From positions 1,255,670-1,319,669 of the forward strand of contig NZ_JABMLE010000002.1 of NCBI RefSeq assembly GCF_013205025.1: DNA of 64,000 nt. The letters run 5' to 3'. The translations under genes and the position numbers were made by a program. The stretch comes from Rathayibacter sp. VKM Ac-2857. GTDB taxonomy: Bacteria > Actinomycetota > Actinomycetes > Actinomycetales > Microbacteriaceae. Positions 7,592 through 15,891 of the stretch are shown here, piece by piece. Each line of letters opens with the position of its first letter. Positions within the stretch are counted from its first letter, which is position 1. Under the pieces are notes generated by a model, which was not told where the DNA came from, searched no databases, and saw only the letters and a list, made by a program, of their open reading frames with translations.

Positions 7592-9720
7592 GACGCGCCC
7601 AGCACCAGGTCGCAGCGCAGCGGCCACTCCTGGTCGGCCGTCGCCCGGACGTAGACGCCCGAGAGCGCGCTCGCCATCGCCTCGATCGTGTAGCGCTCGA
7701 GCACCATCGTCCGGCCGCGGTCCGCGGAGAACTCGGCGAGCGGACCCGCGGCGAGATCGAGCGCGAGGCACGCGGCCACGGCCAGCGCCTCGTGGTCGGT
7801 GGTGTCCACCAGGAAGCCGGTCACACCCTCCTCCACGTAGGTCGCGGGGCCGCCGGTGGCCGGCGCGACGACGGGCAGGCCCGCGGCGAGCGCCTCGAGC
7901 AGCGCGATGCCGAACTCCTCCTTGACGCTCGCGCAGACGTAGGCGCCGCCGGCCGCGGCGAACCCGGGGCGGCCGTGGCGGACGGCGCCGAGCCACCGCG
8001 CCACCGTGCCGTTGGGGCGGTGACCGGCGAGCAGCAGGCCGTCCGCGGCGACGGTGCGGATGCGGTCGAGCTGCTCCGTCTCGTCGGGGGTCGGCGCGTC
8101 GAGGTCGCCGCCGACGAGGAGGAGGTTCGCCCGGTCGCGCAGCGGTGAGCCGGCCCACGCCTCGGCGAGCGTCGCCATCCCCTTCACCCGGTGCAGGCGG
8201 CCGACGCTGAGCAGCAGCGGCAGCCCGCGGCGCTCGGCCGGCAGCTCCGCCAGCAGCGCGTCGAGCGCCGAGAGGTCGTCGCCGGCGTCGAGGGCGACGT
8301 CCTCGCCCGCCGCGGCGGCCCGCGCCGCCTGCTCGCCGCGCTCGACGAGGCGGACGTCGATCCCCTCCGGCACGATCGAGTGCCGCTCGGGGTGCGCGGT
8401 GATGTCGATCCCGAGCATGTCGCGCATCGTCTCAGCGAGCTCGGCGCGCGGGAAGAGCACGGTGTGCGCGGCGTCGGCGGCGAGCCGCTGCACGAGGCGC
8501 ACCCGGAACCAGAAGTGCTCGACGGCGTCGCGGTCGCCGAAGTCGGCGCGCGAGAGGGCGCCGCTCGCGTCGAGCCCGGCGATCAGGGCGTGCGGGTCGG
8601 GCGCGACGGTGAAGACGACGGGGATCTCGAGCTCGCGGGCGACCGCGGCCGCCGCGAGCGAGCCGACGTCGGCCATCCGCAGGTGCAGGACGTCGACGCG
8701 GCCGGCGGCGCGGAGGATGCGGCGGATGCCGCGCTCGGCGGCGGTGCGGCGCGGCCAGGCCTGCGGCATCGGCACGGCGGCGCCGACGAACGGCACCGGG
8801 GCGAAGCCGTGGCCCGCGGCGGGCAGATCGGCCAGCGCGCGCTCCGCCTCGGCCCAGGTGCCGCGGGAGAGGGTGAGCACGCGGTCGATGCCCTCCTCCT
8901 CGGTCAGCGCGTCGCCGAGGCGGACCAGGAGGGTCGCGATGCCGCCGTTGTCACCGGCGCCGACGCGGGTGAGGGTGCCGTCGATGTCGGCGTGCACGAA
9001 GAGCTGCGCGACGGTGGGGCCGGCGTCGGCGACCGGCGCGATGGCGCGGTCGGCGAGGGCGACGCGCGCGACCGGGCCGAGCGGCTCCGGCATCTCGCCG
9101 AGGCGGGCGAGCATCAGCGCGGCGTCGTCGGACGGCCGCTCGCCGAGCGCGTCGGCGGCCGCGGCGCGCGCCTCGAACACCTCGCCCTCGTCGGCGGCGA
9201 CGTGCAGGAGGGTCCGCTCGGCGATCGCGCCGGGGACCAGCCCCATCGTCTCGACGTAGCGGGCGCGGACGTCGCGGTCGCGCTCGCCGATCAGCGCGCC
9301 CTCGAGCGCGAGGGCGACGAGGTCGGGGGTGGAGGAGGCCCAGAGCAGGAGGGTGCGCTGGGCGAGCATGCCCGCGAAGCCGCCGTCGCGGAGCATCCGC
9401 AGAAGCGGTCCGACGGCGGCCGGTCGCGGCAGGCGTCCGCCGAACGCCCAGGCGGCGTGCTCGCGGAGGAAGGCGCGCTCGTCGGCGAGCAGCCGCAGCA
9501 GCGCGAGGTCGGCCTCCTCGTCGAAGACCTGGGCGAGCGAGTGCACGGCCGCGATGGCGGTGAGCTGATCGCTCGGATCGAGGGCCGCGCGGGTGAGCAG
9601 GCGCACCGCGCGTCCGCCCCCGTCGCTCACGGCGGCGATGGTCAGGGCGTCGGCCGCCCGGATCGCCTCCAGGAGGGTGGGCGCTGCGCGCACGGCGTCG
9701 AGAACGGTCTGCGTGGCCAC
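7588..9720 (-). CDS. HEAT-repeat/GT4-like glycosyltransferase fusion
   Basis: A 710-residue two-part protein. Residues of about 1-230 are alanine/leucine-rich helix pairs that read as HEAT repeats (for example LADERAFLREHAAWAFGGRL, and the FEARAAAADALGER unit). From about 240 to the end it is a GT-B fold of the sucrose-synthase/sucrose-phosphate-synthase type: ADIDGTLTRVGAGDNGGIATLLVRLG at the start of the acceptor domain, SVGRLHRVKGMATLAEAW, and CASVKEEFGIALLEALAAGLPVVAPATGGPATYVEEGVTG with the E-x7-E pair. Cytosolic, no membrane segments. It heads the operon with a GT1 enzyme. The fusion is unusual; the HEAT part may dock a partner. Confidence 0.8.
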   Translation of the reverse strand: MATQTVLDAVRAAPTLLEAIRAADALTIAAVSDGGGRAVRLLTRAALDPSDQLTAIAAVHSLAQVFDEEADLALLRLLADERAFLREHAAWAFGGRLPRPAAVGPLLRMLRDGGFAGMLAQRTLLLWASSTPDLVALALEGALIGERDRDVRARYVETMGLVPGAIAERTLLHVAADEGEVFEARAAAADALGERPSDDAALMLARLGEMPEPLGPVARVALADRAIAPVADAGPTVAQLFVHADIDGTLTRVGAGDNGGIATLLVRLGDALTEEEGIDRVLTLSRGTWAEAERALADLPAAGHGFAPVPFVGAAVPMPQAWPRRTAAERGIRRILRAAGRVDVLHLRMADVGSLAAAAVARELEIPVVFTVAPDPHALIAGLDASGALSRADFGDRDAVEHFWFRVRLVQRLAADAAHTVLFPRAELAETMRDMLGIDITAHPERHSIVPEGIDVRLVERGEQAARAAAAGEDVALDAGDDLSALDALLAELPAERRGLPLLLSVGRLHRVKGMATLAEAWAGSPLRDRANLLLVGGDLDAPTPDETEQLDRIRTVAADGLLLAGHRPNGTVARWLGAVRHGRPGFAAAGGAYVCASVKEEFGIALLEALAAGLPVVAPATGGPATYVEEGVTGFLVDTTDHEALAVAACLALDLAAGPLAEFSADRGRTMVLERYTIEAMASALSGVYVRATADQEWPLRCDLVLGAS

Positions 9721-9874
9721 GGGATCACCTGGTCTGGTCGGAGCGGAGGAGGGCGCGTCACAGGACGGCCCCCACGAGCATGCCGCGCACCACGCTGGGA
9801 AATCACTACTTGCGCCCGAACTCCCCCCGCGCTAGCTCCGCCTGTCAAGGGGGTACCACCCGCGACTTCGCTTT

Positions 9875-9937
9875 CCGCGAGATGCCACTTGTGTACGCGA
9901 CACGCCGTGAAAAGCGTGCACAAGTGGCATCTCGCGG
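9875..9937. repeat. 63-nt hairpin element, family 2, copy 2
   Basis: Arms CCGCGAGATGCCACTTGTGTACGC and GCGTGCACAAGTGGCATCTCGCGG (one G-U type mismatch) around a 15-nt loop starting GACACGCCG. It lies 7 bp after the stop of the PHP gene (minus strand) and about 150 bp upstream of the HEAT-GT4 gene. The remainder of the gap (9721-9874) shows no gene. Confidence 0.9.
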
Positions 9938-9944
9938 AGGGGGA

Positions 9945-10931
9945 TCAGGGCGCGAGCCACTCCAGCAGTTGCGGGAGCGGCCAGGTCGTCACGATGCGGG
10001 CGGGCGGGACGCCGAGGCGCTCGGCGCGCTCGGCGCCGTAGTCGAGCAGGCCGAGCTGGCCGGGGGCGTGCGCGTCGCTGTCGATCGAGAAGAGGCAGCC
10101 GGCCTCGAGGGCCAGGGCGATCAGCTCGTCCGGCGGGTCCTCCCGCTCGGGGCGGGAGTTGATCTCGACGGCGGTCCCGTGCTCGGCGCAGGCCCGGAAG
10201 ACGGCGCCGGCGTCGAAGGTCGACGGCGGCCGGGTGCCGCGCTCCCCCGTGACGAGCCGCCCGGTGACGTGCCCGAGGACGTTCGTCCGCGGATGCGAGG
10301 CCGCCGCGACCAGCCGCGCCGTCATCTCCCGGCTCGGCATCCGCAGCTTCGAGTGCGCGCTCGCGACGACCACGTCGAGCCGCGCGAGCATCTCCTCCGA
10401 CTGGTCGAGCGCGCCGTCCTCCAGCACGTCGACCTCGATCCCGCTCAGGAGCCGCAGCGACCCGGTGTCGAGACCGGCCAGGTGCTCCAGCTGCTCGGCG
10501 AGCCGCTCGGCGCTCAGCCCGTGCGCGACCCGCAGCCGCGGCGAATGATCCGTCAGCGCGAGGTACTCGTGGCCGAGCGCCCGGGCCGCATCCGCCATCG
10601 CGGCGATCGGCGTCGCTCCGTCCGACCACTCGCTGTGGCTGTGCAGGTCGCCGCGGAGCAGGCTCCGCAGCGCACTCTCGGGCAGGGACGCGGTCCCGCG
10701 CAGCTCGGCGAGGTAGTCCGGCACCCGCCCCTCGAGCGCCTGGCGGATCACGGTGAAGGTGGTGTCGCCGATCCCCGGCGCCGCGCGGACCAGCGCGAGG
10801 TCGGTCCGCGCCCCCTCGTCCATGCCCTCGAGCACGGCGAGCGCCTTCCGGAACGCCTTGGCGCGGTACTTCGACGCCCGCTCCTGCTCGAGCAGGGCGG
10901 CGATCTCCTGCAGTGCCGCGAGCGGATCCAT
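9945..10931 (-). CDS. PHP-domain phosphoesterase, PolX-like C-terminal half
   Basis: A 328-residue protein. Residues 1-80 resemble the helix-hairpin-helix region of family X polymerases (KYRAKAFRKAL, then APGIGDTTFTVI). From about 92 there is a PHP metallophosphoesterase domain: DLHSHSEWSDG (His97, His99), a GIEVDVLEDG metal ligand, VVASAHSK, NVLGHVTGR, and SIDSDAHAPGQLG near the end. The polymerase catalytic palm is absent, so it is the HhH plus PHP piece of a PolX-type protein acting alone. The activity is probably phosphatase or nuclease; histidinol-phosphatase-like chemistry is the alternative. Confidence 0.82.
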   Translation of the reverse strand: MDPLAALQEIAALLEQERASKYRAKAFRKALAVLEGMDEGARTDLALVRAAPGIGDTTFTVIRQALEGRVPDYLAELRGTASLPESALRSLLRGDLHSHSEWSDGATPIAAMADAARALGHEYLALTDHSPRLRVAHGLSAERLAEQLEHLAGLDTGSLRLLSGIEVDVLEDGALDQSEEMLARLDVVVASAHSKLRMPSREMTARLVAAASHPRTNVLGHVTGRLVTGERGTRPPSTFDAGAVFRACAEHGTAVEINSRPEREDPPDELIALALEAGCLFSIDSDAHAPGQLGLLDYGAERAERLGVPPARIVTTWPLPQLLEWLAP

Positions 10932-11001
10932 GCCCCCGGTCTAGCAGACGCGGAGCGTCGCCTGAGTGATCGCCGAGCCCTCTTGCCCGCGGCTCGATAC
11001 G

Positions 11002-11045
11002 CGATATATCGTGACTTTCATCGACTCGCGTTATATCGCGAGTCG
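11002..11045. promoter_or_regulatory. Twin palindromes upstream of the DUF4097-padR operon (probable PadR operators)
   Basis: Site 1 is the perfect palindrome CGATATATCG (11002-11011). Site 2 has 9-bp arms CGACTCGCG/CGCGAGTCG around TTATAT (11022-11045). They stand 55-100 bp before the DUF4097 start and share a TATATCGCG-like core. PadR regulators usually bind AT-centred palindromes at their own promoters, so autoregulation is the natural inference. Confidence 0.6.
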
Positions 11046-11100
11046 TCCCCGCATCACCAGCAGCAGGATCGCCCCACGAGGGCGCAGGAGGAGGAGCACC

Positions 11101-11952
11101 ATGTCGCTCGAGAAATGGCTCGTGCAGGCGGGCGAATCGAAGGTCATCGACCTCGACGTCGTCCGCTCGATCAAGATCGCCCTGGTCGGCGGTCAGATCG
11201 ATGTCATCGGGCACGACGAGCCCACCGCCCGCGTCGAGGTGCACAGCGTCTCCGGCCGTCCGCTCAAGGTCTCGATGGACGGCGACCGCCTCGAGGTCGA
11301 CCACATCCAGCTCCGCTGGGACACCGTCGTCGACGTCGCCAAGGGCCTCGGCCGCAAGGGCGACCGCGCCGACGTCAGCCTGCTCGTCCCCCGCGGCGTC
11401 GCGCTGAAGTTCGACACCGTCTCGGCGGACGGACTCGTCTCCGGCCTGCACTCGGACGCCCGCGTCTCCACGGTCGGCGGCGACATCGTCATCGACGGCC
11501 TGCGCGGCGACATCGAGGCGAACACCGTCCACGGCGAGCTCTCGGTGCGCAACCACACCGGCCGCGTCACCGCGCACACCGTCTCCGGCGACGTCACCAC
11601 CGCCGGCGCGCTCACCCGCTTCTCCGTCGACGGCGTCTCGGGCAGCGTCTTCGTCGACGCCGAGGACGCGCCGGACGAGATCCAGTGCAACACCGTCAGC
11701 GGCGACCTCACGATCCGCATCGACGAGGGCCTCGGCGCCCGGTACCGGATCAACACCGCCACCGGCACGCTGCAGCTCGACGGCGAGGTGGTCAAGGGCA
11801 CCTTCGGCCGCGGCTACACCGCCACCACCGGCTCGCTCGACTCCAAGTGGGTCGACGTCACCGCCAATTCGGTGACCGGCGCCGTCACCGTCGTCCGCCG
11901 CTCCCCCGCCGCGCCCACCGCGCAGCGCCTCACCGACGCGAGCGCGCTGTGA
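11101..11952 (+). CDS. DUF4097-type beta-repeat protein
   Basis: A 283-residue protein rich in short beta strands with repeated V.TVSGDV./N.V.G.L motifs (for example TVGGDIVIDGLRGDIEANTV and NTVSGDLTIRID), the signature of the DUF4097/adhesin-like beta-solenoid fold. There is no signal peptide or membrane segment, so it looks cytosolic. The ATG at 11101 was chosen because GGAGGAGGAG lies just upstream, although the frame stays open further 5'. Its stop overlaps the padR start (GTGA). Such proteins often pair with PadR or anti-sigma regulators, possibly in envelope-stress sensing. Function unproven. Confidence 0.78.
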   Translation: MSLEKWLVQAGESKVIDLDVVRSIKIALVGGQIDVIGHDEPTARVEVHSVSGRPLKVSMDGDRLEVDHIQLRWDTVVDVAKGLGRKGDRADVSLLVPRGVALKFDTVSADGLVSGLHSDARVSTVGGDIVIDGLRGDIEANTVHGELSVRNHTGRVTAHTVSGDVTTAGALTRFSVDGVSGSVFVDAEDAPDEIQCNTVSGDLTIRIDEGLGARYRINTATGTLQLDGEVVKGTFGRGYTATTGSLDSKWVDVTANSVTGAVTVVRRSPAAPTAQRLTDASAL

Positions 11953-12653
11953 GCCCCGTCTTCGCGCACGGACGCCTGCGCCTCTACCTGCTCAACCTCC
12001 TCGCGGAGTCGCCCAAGCACGGCTACGAGCTGATCCAGGCGCTCAGCGAGCGCTTCGGCGGCACCTACGCCCCGAGCGCCGGCACGGTCTACCCGCGCCT
12101 GGCGAAGCTCGAGGAGGAGGGCCTGGTCACCAAGGAGGCCGACGGCCGGAAGACCGTCTACTCGATCACCGACGCCGGCCGCGCCGAACTGGCGAACCGC
12201 GCGACCGACCTCGGCGACATCGAGGAGGAGCTGACCGACTCCGTCCGCCGCCTGGCCGACGAGGTGCGGCTCGGCGTCGCGGAGGCGATGAAGAGCCTGC
12301 GCGCGGATCTCGCGAGCGCGGCCCGCGACTCGCGTCCGTCCCGCGGCGGGCCGGAGCACTCGGCGGAGACGCCCGCCCCGGAGTCGACGCCGTCGTCGGG
12401 CGCGACCACCGGCGAGCGCCCGCAGGACGCCCCGCCCACCGAGGCCACGGCGGCCGACGCCGCGGTCGACGCGCGCACCGCCTCCCGGCTCGCCCTGCGC
12501 GACGCCGAGGTGCTGCTCACCGAGTTCCGCGACGAGCTGCGCGCCGAGCTGCGCACGGCCGCCGCGCACGGCTCCGTGAGCGCTGCGAGCACGGACGCCC
12601 TGCGCAGCGCGCTCGACCAGGCGCGCGCGGCAGTCCGCTCCACGCTGGGCTGA
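11949..12653 (+). CDS. PadR-family transcriptional regulator with long C-terminal extension
   Basis: A 234-residue regulator. Residues 1-85 form the PadR winged helix: LRLYLLNLLAESPKHGYELI, the Y.PSAGTVYPRLAKLEEEGLV recognition segment, then the wing. A PadR protein normally needs only about 110-180 residues. Here a Pro/Ser/Ala/Glu-rich disordered linker (about 125-175) is followed by a predicted helix (DAEVLLTEFRDELRAELR) that could dimerise. The GTG start overlaps the DUF4097 stop, so the two proteins are made together and probably work as sensor and repressor. The palindromes at 11002-11045 are the likely targets. Confidence 0.85.
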   Translation: MSPVFAHGRLRLYLLNLLAESPKHGYELIQALSERFGGTYAPSAGTVYPRLAKLEEEGLVTKEADGRKTVYSITDAGRAELANRATDLGDIEEELTDSVRRLADEVRLGVAEAMKSLRADLASAARDSRPSRGGPEHSAETPAPESTPSSGATTGERPQDAPPTEATAADAAVDARTASRLALRDAEVLLTEFRDELRAELRTAAAHGSVSAASTDALRSALDQARAAVRSTLG

Positions 12654-12681
12654 CGCCCGCCGCACCACCGCACCACCGCTG

Positions 12682-12713
12682 ACGGCGGGGATCCCCTCGG
12701 GGGTCCCCGCCGT
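12682..12713 (+). terminator. Hairpin after padR
   Basis: ACGGCGGGGA and TCCCCGCCGT pair around a C/G-rich loop about 30 bp after the padR stop. There is no clear T run, as is common in high-GC actinobacteria. Confidence 0.6.
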
Positions 12714-12858
12714 TCGGCTGTCCGCCCGCACACCTCCGCACAACGAAGGCTCCTCGCCGGATTCCGCCGATGACCGCGCCGATCACCCTCCCCGGACTTG
12801 GTGAGCCGGGCCGGAGCTGACCACTCGCCCCTTGCGCTCCGCCGCTCCAGGACTATAT

Positions 12859-12870
12859 TTCCTATAGGAT
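12859..12870. promoter_or_regulatory. TTCCTATAGGAT palindrome: probable GntR operator of the catabolic operon
   Basis: The core TCCTATAGGA (12860-12869) is a perfect palindrome directly after a TATATT box (12854-12859) and 47 bp before the isomerase start. An identical core recurs at 20803-20814 before the convergent kinase operon. These are the only two copies I noticed in the window, and the operon between them encodes a GntR/FCD regulator, the obvious candidate to bind here. Confidence 0.65.
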
Positions 12871-12916
12871 CTTTTGTGCGACCAACGCCGGTCGCATCGA
12901 GCGCAATGGAGCACTG

Positions 12917-13942
12917 ATGAGCGAGAGCACACCCGCGCGGACCGTCCAGGGGGCGCCGAACCTCCAGGGGGCGCAGTCCTGGGACGGCGTCGACTGGAAC
13001 CCCGACAGCTGGACCGCCGAGACCTGGCCGATCGCCACCTGCCTGCACGGCATCCCGCCCGTCGGCCGGGACGGCGTCGCCCTGCACGACGCGGCCCCCG
13101 AGGTCTGGGACGACATGTTCGCCCAGGTCGAGCAGGTCGGCTTCACCCTCGCCGAACTGGCCGACAGCCACGTCCGCCCCGCCGACCTCGAGCCGTCGCG
13201 CCGCGACGAGTTCCTCAGCATCGCGAAGTCGCACGGCATCGGCATCCCCTCGGTGCACCTGCAGCGCCAGAGCGTCATCATGCCCGGGCACGAGGAGAAG
13301 AACCTCGCCTACGCGCACCGCACCATCGACGCGGCCGCCGAGTGGGGCATGCAGGTCTTCTCGACCGGTCTGCACCAGCCGTTCAGCGCCGCGCAGAAGC
13401 GCGCGCTCTGGTTCTGGACCGCCGAGGGCCCCAAGGACCCCGACGACGCCGACGTCTGGAACGCGGCCGTCAGCCGCATCCGTGAGCTCGGGAAGCACGC
13501 CGCCGACGTGGGCCTCCCGCTCGCGCTCGAGCTCTACGAGGACACCTACCTCGGCACCGCCGACAGCGCCGTCCGCTTCGTCGAAGAGGTGGGCCTGGAC
13601 AACGTCGGCCTCAACCCCGACGTCGCGAACCTCATCCGCCTGCACCGCCCGGTCGAGGACTGGCGCGAGCTGTTCGCGAAGACGCTCCCCTACGCCAACT
13701 ACATGCACGTGAAGAACTACACCCGCGACGAGTCGGCCGACGGCTCCTGGGCCACCTCGGTCCCCTCGACCATGGAGGCCGGTCTCATCAACTACCGCCA
13801 GGTCCTGCGCGACGCGATCGAGGGCGGCTTCCGCGGCATCCTCCTCGCCGAGCACTACGGCGGCGACAGCCTCGGCATGTGCTCGACCAACCAGACCTAC
13901 ATCCGCTCGCTGCTGCCCCGCGCGGCCCGGGCCTCGCAGTAA
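12917..13942 (+). CDS. TIM-barrel sugar isomerase/epimerase-family protein (possible keto-acid decarboxylase)
   Basis: A 341-residue xylose-isomerase-like TIM-barrel protein (AP-endonuclease 2 fold). Metal-ligand type segments are LPLALELYEDTY (Glu), VGLNPDVANL (Asn/Asp), YMHVKNY (His) and ILLAEHYGGDSLG (Glu/His/Asp near the C-terminus). The family covers hydroxypyruvate, erythrulose-phosphate and tagatose isomerases, and also 3-oxo-isoapionate decarboxylase of the D-apionate pathway. ATG 12917 follows GGAGCACTG. As first gene of an operon with a 3-hydroxy-acid type dehydrogenase and a fused DhaK kinase nearby, a keto-acid decarboxylase or ketose isomerase role fits; the substrate is inferred, not shown. 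Confidence 0.75.
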   Translation: MSESTPARTVQGAPNLQGAQSWDGVDWNPDSWTAETWPIATCLHGIPPVGRDGVALHDAAPEVWDDMFAQVEQVGFTLAELADSHVRPADLEPSRRDEFLSIAKSHGIGIPSVHLQRQSVIMPGHEEKNLAYAHRTIDAAAEWGMQVFSTGLHQPFSAAQKRALWFWTAEGPKDPDDADVWNAAVSRIRELGKHAADVGLPLALELYEDTYLGTADSAVRFVEEVGLDNVGLNPDVANLIRLHRPVEDWRELFAKTLPYANYMHVKNYTRDESADGSWATSVPSTMEAGLINYRQVLRDAIEGGFRGILLAEHYGGDSLGMCSTNQTYIRSLLPRAARASQ

Positions 13943-13954
13943 GGAACAGCAGAC

Positions 13955-14908
13955 ATGACAACACGCACCATCGCCGTCGTCGGCTCCGGCTACATGGGCG
14001 GAGGGATGGCCCAGGTCCTCGCGCTCTCCGGCGCCACCGTCGTCATCGCCGACATCTCCGAGGAGATCGCCCGCAGCAACTACGAGCGCCTGCTCACCGA
14101 GACCGCGCAGTTCGTCGCCGACGGCCTCTTCCCCGAGGACGCGGTCGAGCGCATCCGGCAGAACCTCTCCCCCGCCGCCTCGATCGAGGACGCCGTCGCG
14201 ACCGCCGACTTCATCGAGGAGGCCGTGCCCGAGAAGATCGAGATCAAGCACGCGACCCTGCGCCGGATCAGCGCCGCCGCGCGCCCCGACGCCGTGATCG
14301 GCTCGAACACCTCGACCATCCTGATCGGCTCGCTGGCCGAGGCCGTGACGAACCCCGAGCGCTTCCTCGGCGTGCACTTCTCCAACCCGGCGCCGTTCAT
14401 CCCCGGCGTCGAGCTGATCCCGCACGAGGGCACCGCCGAGAGCGCGATCGCGCTGGCCGAGGAGATCGTCGCCGCGACCGGCAAGGAGACCGCGCGGGTC
14501 AAGGACTCCACCGGCTTCGTGCTGAACCGCCTGCAGTACGCGCTCTTCCACGAGGCGACGCAGATCGTGGAGGAGGGCATCGCCACCCCCGAGGACATCG
14601 ACACGATCGTCCGCACCACCTTCGGCTTCCGCCTCCCCGTCTTCGGCCCGTTCGCGATCGCCGACATGGCCGGACTCGACGTCTACGCTTTCTGCTACGC
14701 CTCGCTGCAGACCCGGTGGCCCGAGCGCTTCGCCACCCCGGAGTCGCTGGCCGCACTGGTCGACGCCGGCAAGTTCGGCACCAAGTCCGGCGCCGGCTAC
14801 CTCGACGTGCCCGCCGAGCGCACCGCCGAGCTGATCGCGTACCGCAACCGCGCCTACGTCGCCATCAAGAAGCTGATGGACGAGCTCGGCCCCGCGCCGA
14901 TCGCCTGA
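13955..14908 (+). CDS. 3-hydroxyacyl-CoA dehydrogenase-like NAD-dependent hydroxy-acid dehydrogenase
   Basis: A 317-residue two-domain dehydrogenase. The Rossmann motif is IAVVGSGYMGGGMAQVLA at residues of about 5-22, followed by EEAVPEKIEIK, GSNTSTI, the catalytic GVHFSNPAPF segment and STGFVLNRLQ, ending in the six-helix C-terminal domain. The fold is that of 3-hydroxybutyryl-CoA dehydrogenase, but relatives include L-gulonate 3-dehydrogenase and carnitine dehydrogenase, which act on free beta-hydroxy acids. Nothing else in this operon handles CoA esters, so oxidation of a sugar acid at C3 is more likely here. Start ATG 13955 has AAGGAACAG upstream, 12 bp after the isomerase stop. Confidence 0.75.
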   Translation: MTTRTIAVVGSGYMGGGMAQVLALSGATVVIADISEEIARSNYERLLTETAQFVADGLFPEDAVERIRQNLSPAASIEDAVATADFIEEAVPEKIEIKHATLRRISAAARPDAVIGSNTSTILIGSLAEAVTNPERFLGVHFSNPAPFIPGVELIPHEGTAESAIALAEEIVAATGKETARVKDSTGFVLNRLQYALFHEATQIVEEGIATPEDIDTIVRTTFGFRLPVFGPFAIADMAGLDVYAFCYASLQTRWPERFATPESLAALVDAGKFGTKSGAGYLDVPAERTAELIAYRNRAYVAIKKLMDELGPAPIA

Positions 14909-14934
14909 CGCGCCGACCGAGAAGGAGCACCCTC

Positions 14935-15701
14935 ATGACCGCATTCCCCGAGTCCCGGACCGTCGTCCTCACCGGCGCCGCGTCCCCGCGCGGCATCGGC
15001 CGCTACTCCGCCCACCACCTCGCCGAGCTCGGCTGGAACGTCGGGATCATCGACCTCCACGCCGAGGCCGCGCAGGAGGTGGCCGCCGAGATCGCCGAGC
15101 AGCACGGCGTCCAGGCCGCCGGAGCCGGCGCGAACGTCGCCGACGACGCGCAGGTCCGCGCCGCCTTCGACGCGCTCGAGGCCGCCCTGCCGCCCGTCGT
15201 GGCGCTGGTCAACCTGGCCGGGATCGCCTCCCCCGTCTCCTACCTCGAGGTCACCCCCGAGGAGTGGCAGCGGGTGATCGACGTAACCTCAACGGCGTGC
15301 ACTTCAGCACCCGCCGCGCGGTGGAGTCGATGGTCACCCGCGGCGTCGGCCGCGTCGTCAGCCTCTCCTCCGTCTCCGCTCAGCGCGGCGGCGGCACCTT
15401 CAGCAAGACCGCCTACTCCGCGGCGAAGGCCGGCGTCATCGGCTTCACCCGCAGCGTCGCCCGCGAGCTCGGCGGCCAGGGGATCACCGTCAACGCGATC
15501 TCCCCCGGCCCGATCGACACCGACATCATGGGCGGCACCCTCACCGAGGAGCGCAAGACGGCCATGGCCGCCGACGGCGTGCTCCCGCGCATCGGCACGC
15601 CCCGCGACATCGCCGCGGCGATCGCGTACCTCATCAGCGAGGACGCCGGCTTCGTGACGGGTCAGACCCTGAACGTCGACGGCGGCCTCTACATGCACTG
15701 A
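14935..15701 (+). pseudogene. SDR oxidoreductase interrupted by a one-base frameshift
   Basis: Residues from ATG 14935 read a normal SDR (VLTGAASPRGIGRYSA, then LVNLAGIAS) up to EEWQRVIDV. At 15283-15287 the DNA reads GACGTAACCTC, where GACGTnAACCTC would continue as V-N-L-N-G-V-H. The frame shifts by -1 and the rest (HFSTRRAVESM, LSSVSAQRG, catalytic YSAAKAGVIGF, the DGGLYMH end) continues in the next frame to 15701. With one base restored the protein is 255 residues with an intact active site. Either a recent inactivating deletion or a sequence error. It would be the polyol or sugar dehydrogenase of the cluster. Confidence 0.85.
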
Positions 15702-15734
15702 TCCCTTCCCGCCCCGACTCGAACGGACACCCCC

Positions 15735-15845
15735 ATGAACAAGCTCACCGGAACCTGGTCGCTCGGCCGCTGGATCTTCCTCGGCGTCGGCGTGATCCTC
15801 GTCGCCGTCGGCATGGCGCAGATCCTGCCCGCGCTCGGCTCCTGA
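15735..15845 (+). CDS. 36-residue single-span membrane peptide
   Basis: A short frame from ATG 15735 to TGA 15845: MNKLTGTWSLGRW, then a hydrophobic stretch IFLGVGVILVAVGMAQIL, and a short tail. It has one predicted transmembrane helix with a positively charged N-terminus. It lies 34 bp after the SDR frame and 46 bp before the MFS gene in the same direction. No homolog is recalled. Position suggests an accessory subunit of the transporter, but nothing in the sequence proves this. Confidence 0.55.
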   Translation: MNKLTGTWSLGRWIFLGVGVILVAVGMAQILPALGS

Positions 15846-15891
15846 CCCCTCCCACCCCTCACCGCATTCGGCCGACTCAAAGGAGAGCGCC

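Noticed and set aside
15264-15701. Separate short SDR gene starting at 15264
   Set aside because: Its first codons duplicate the end of the upstream SDR in another frame; it is the second half of the frameshifted gene.
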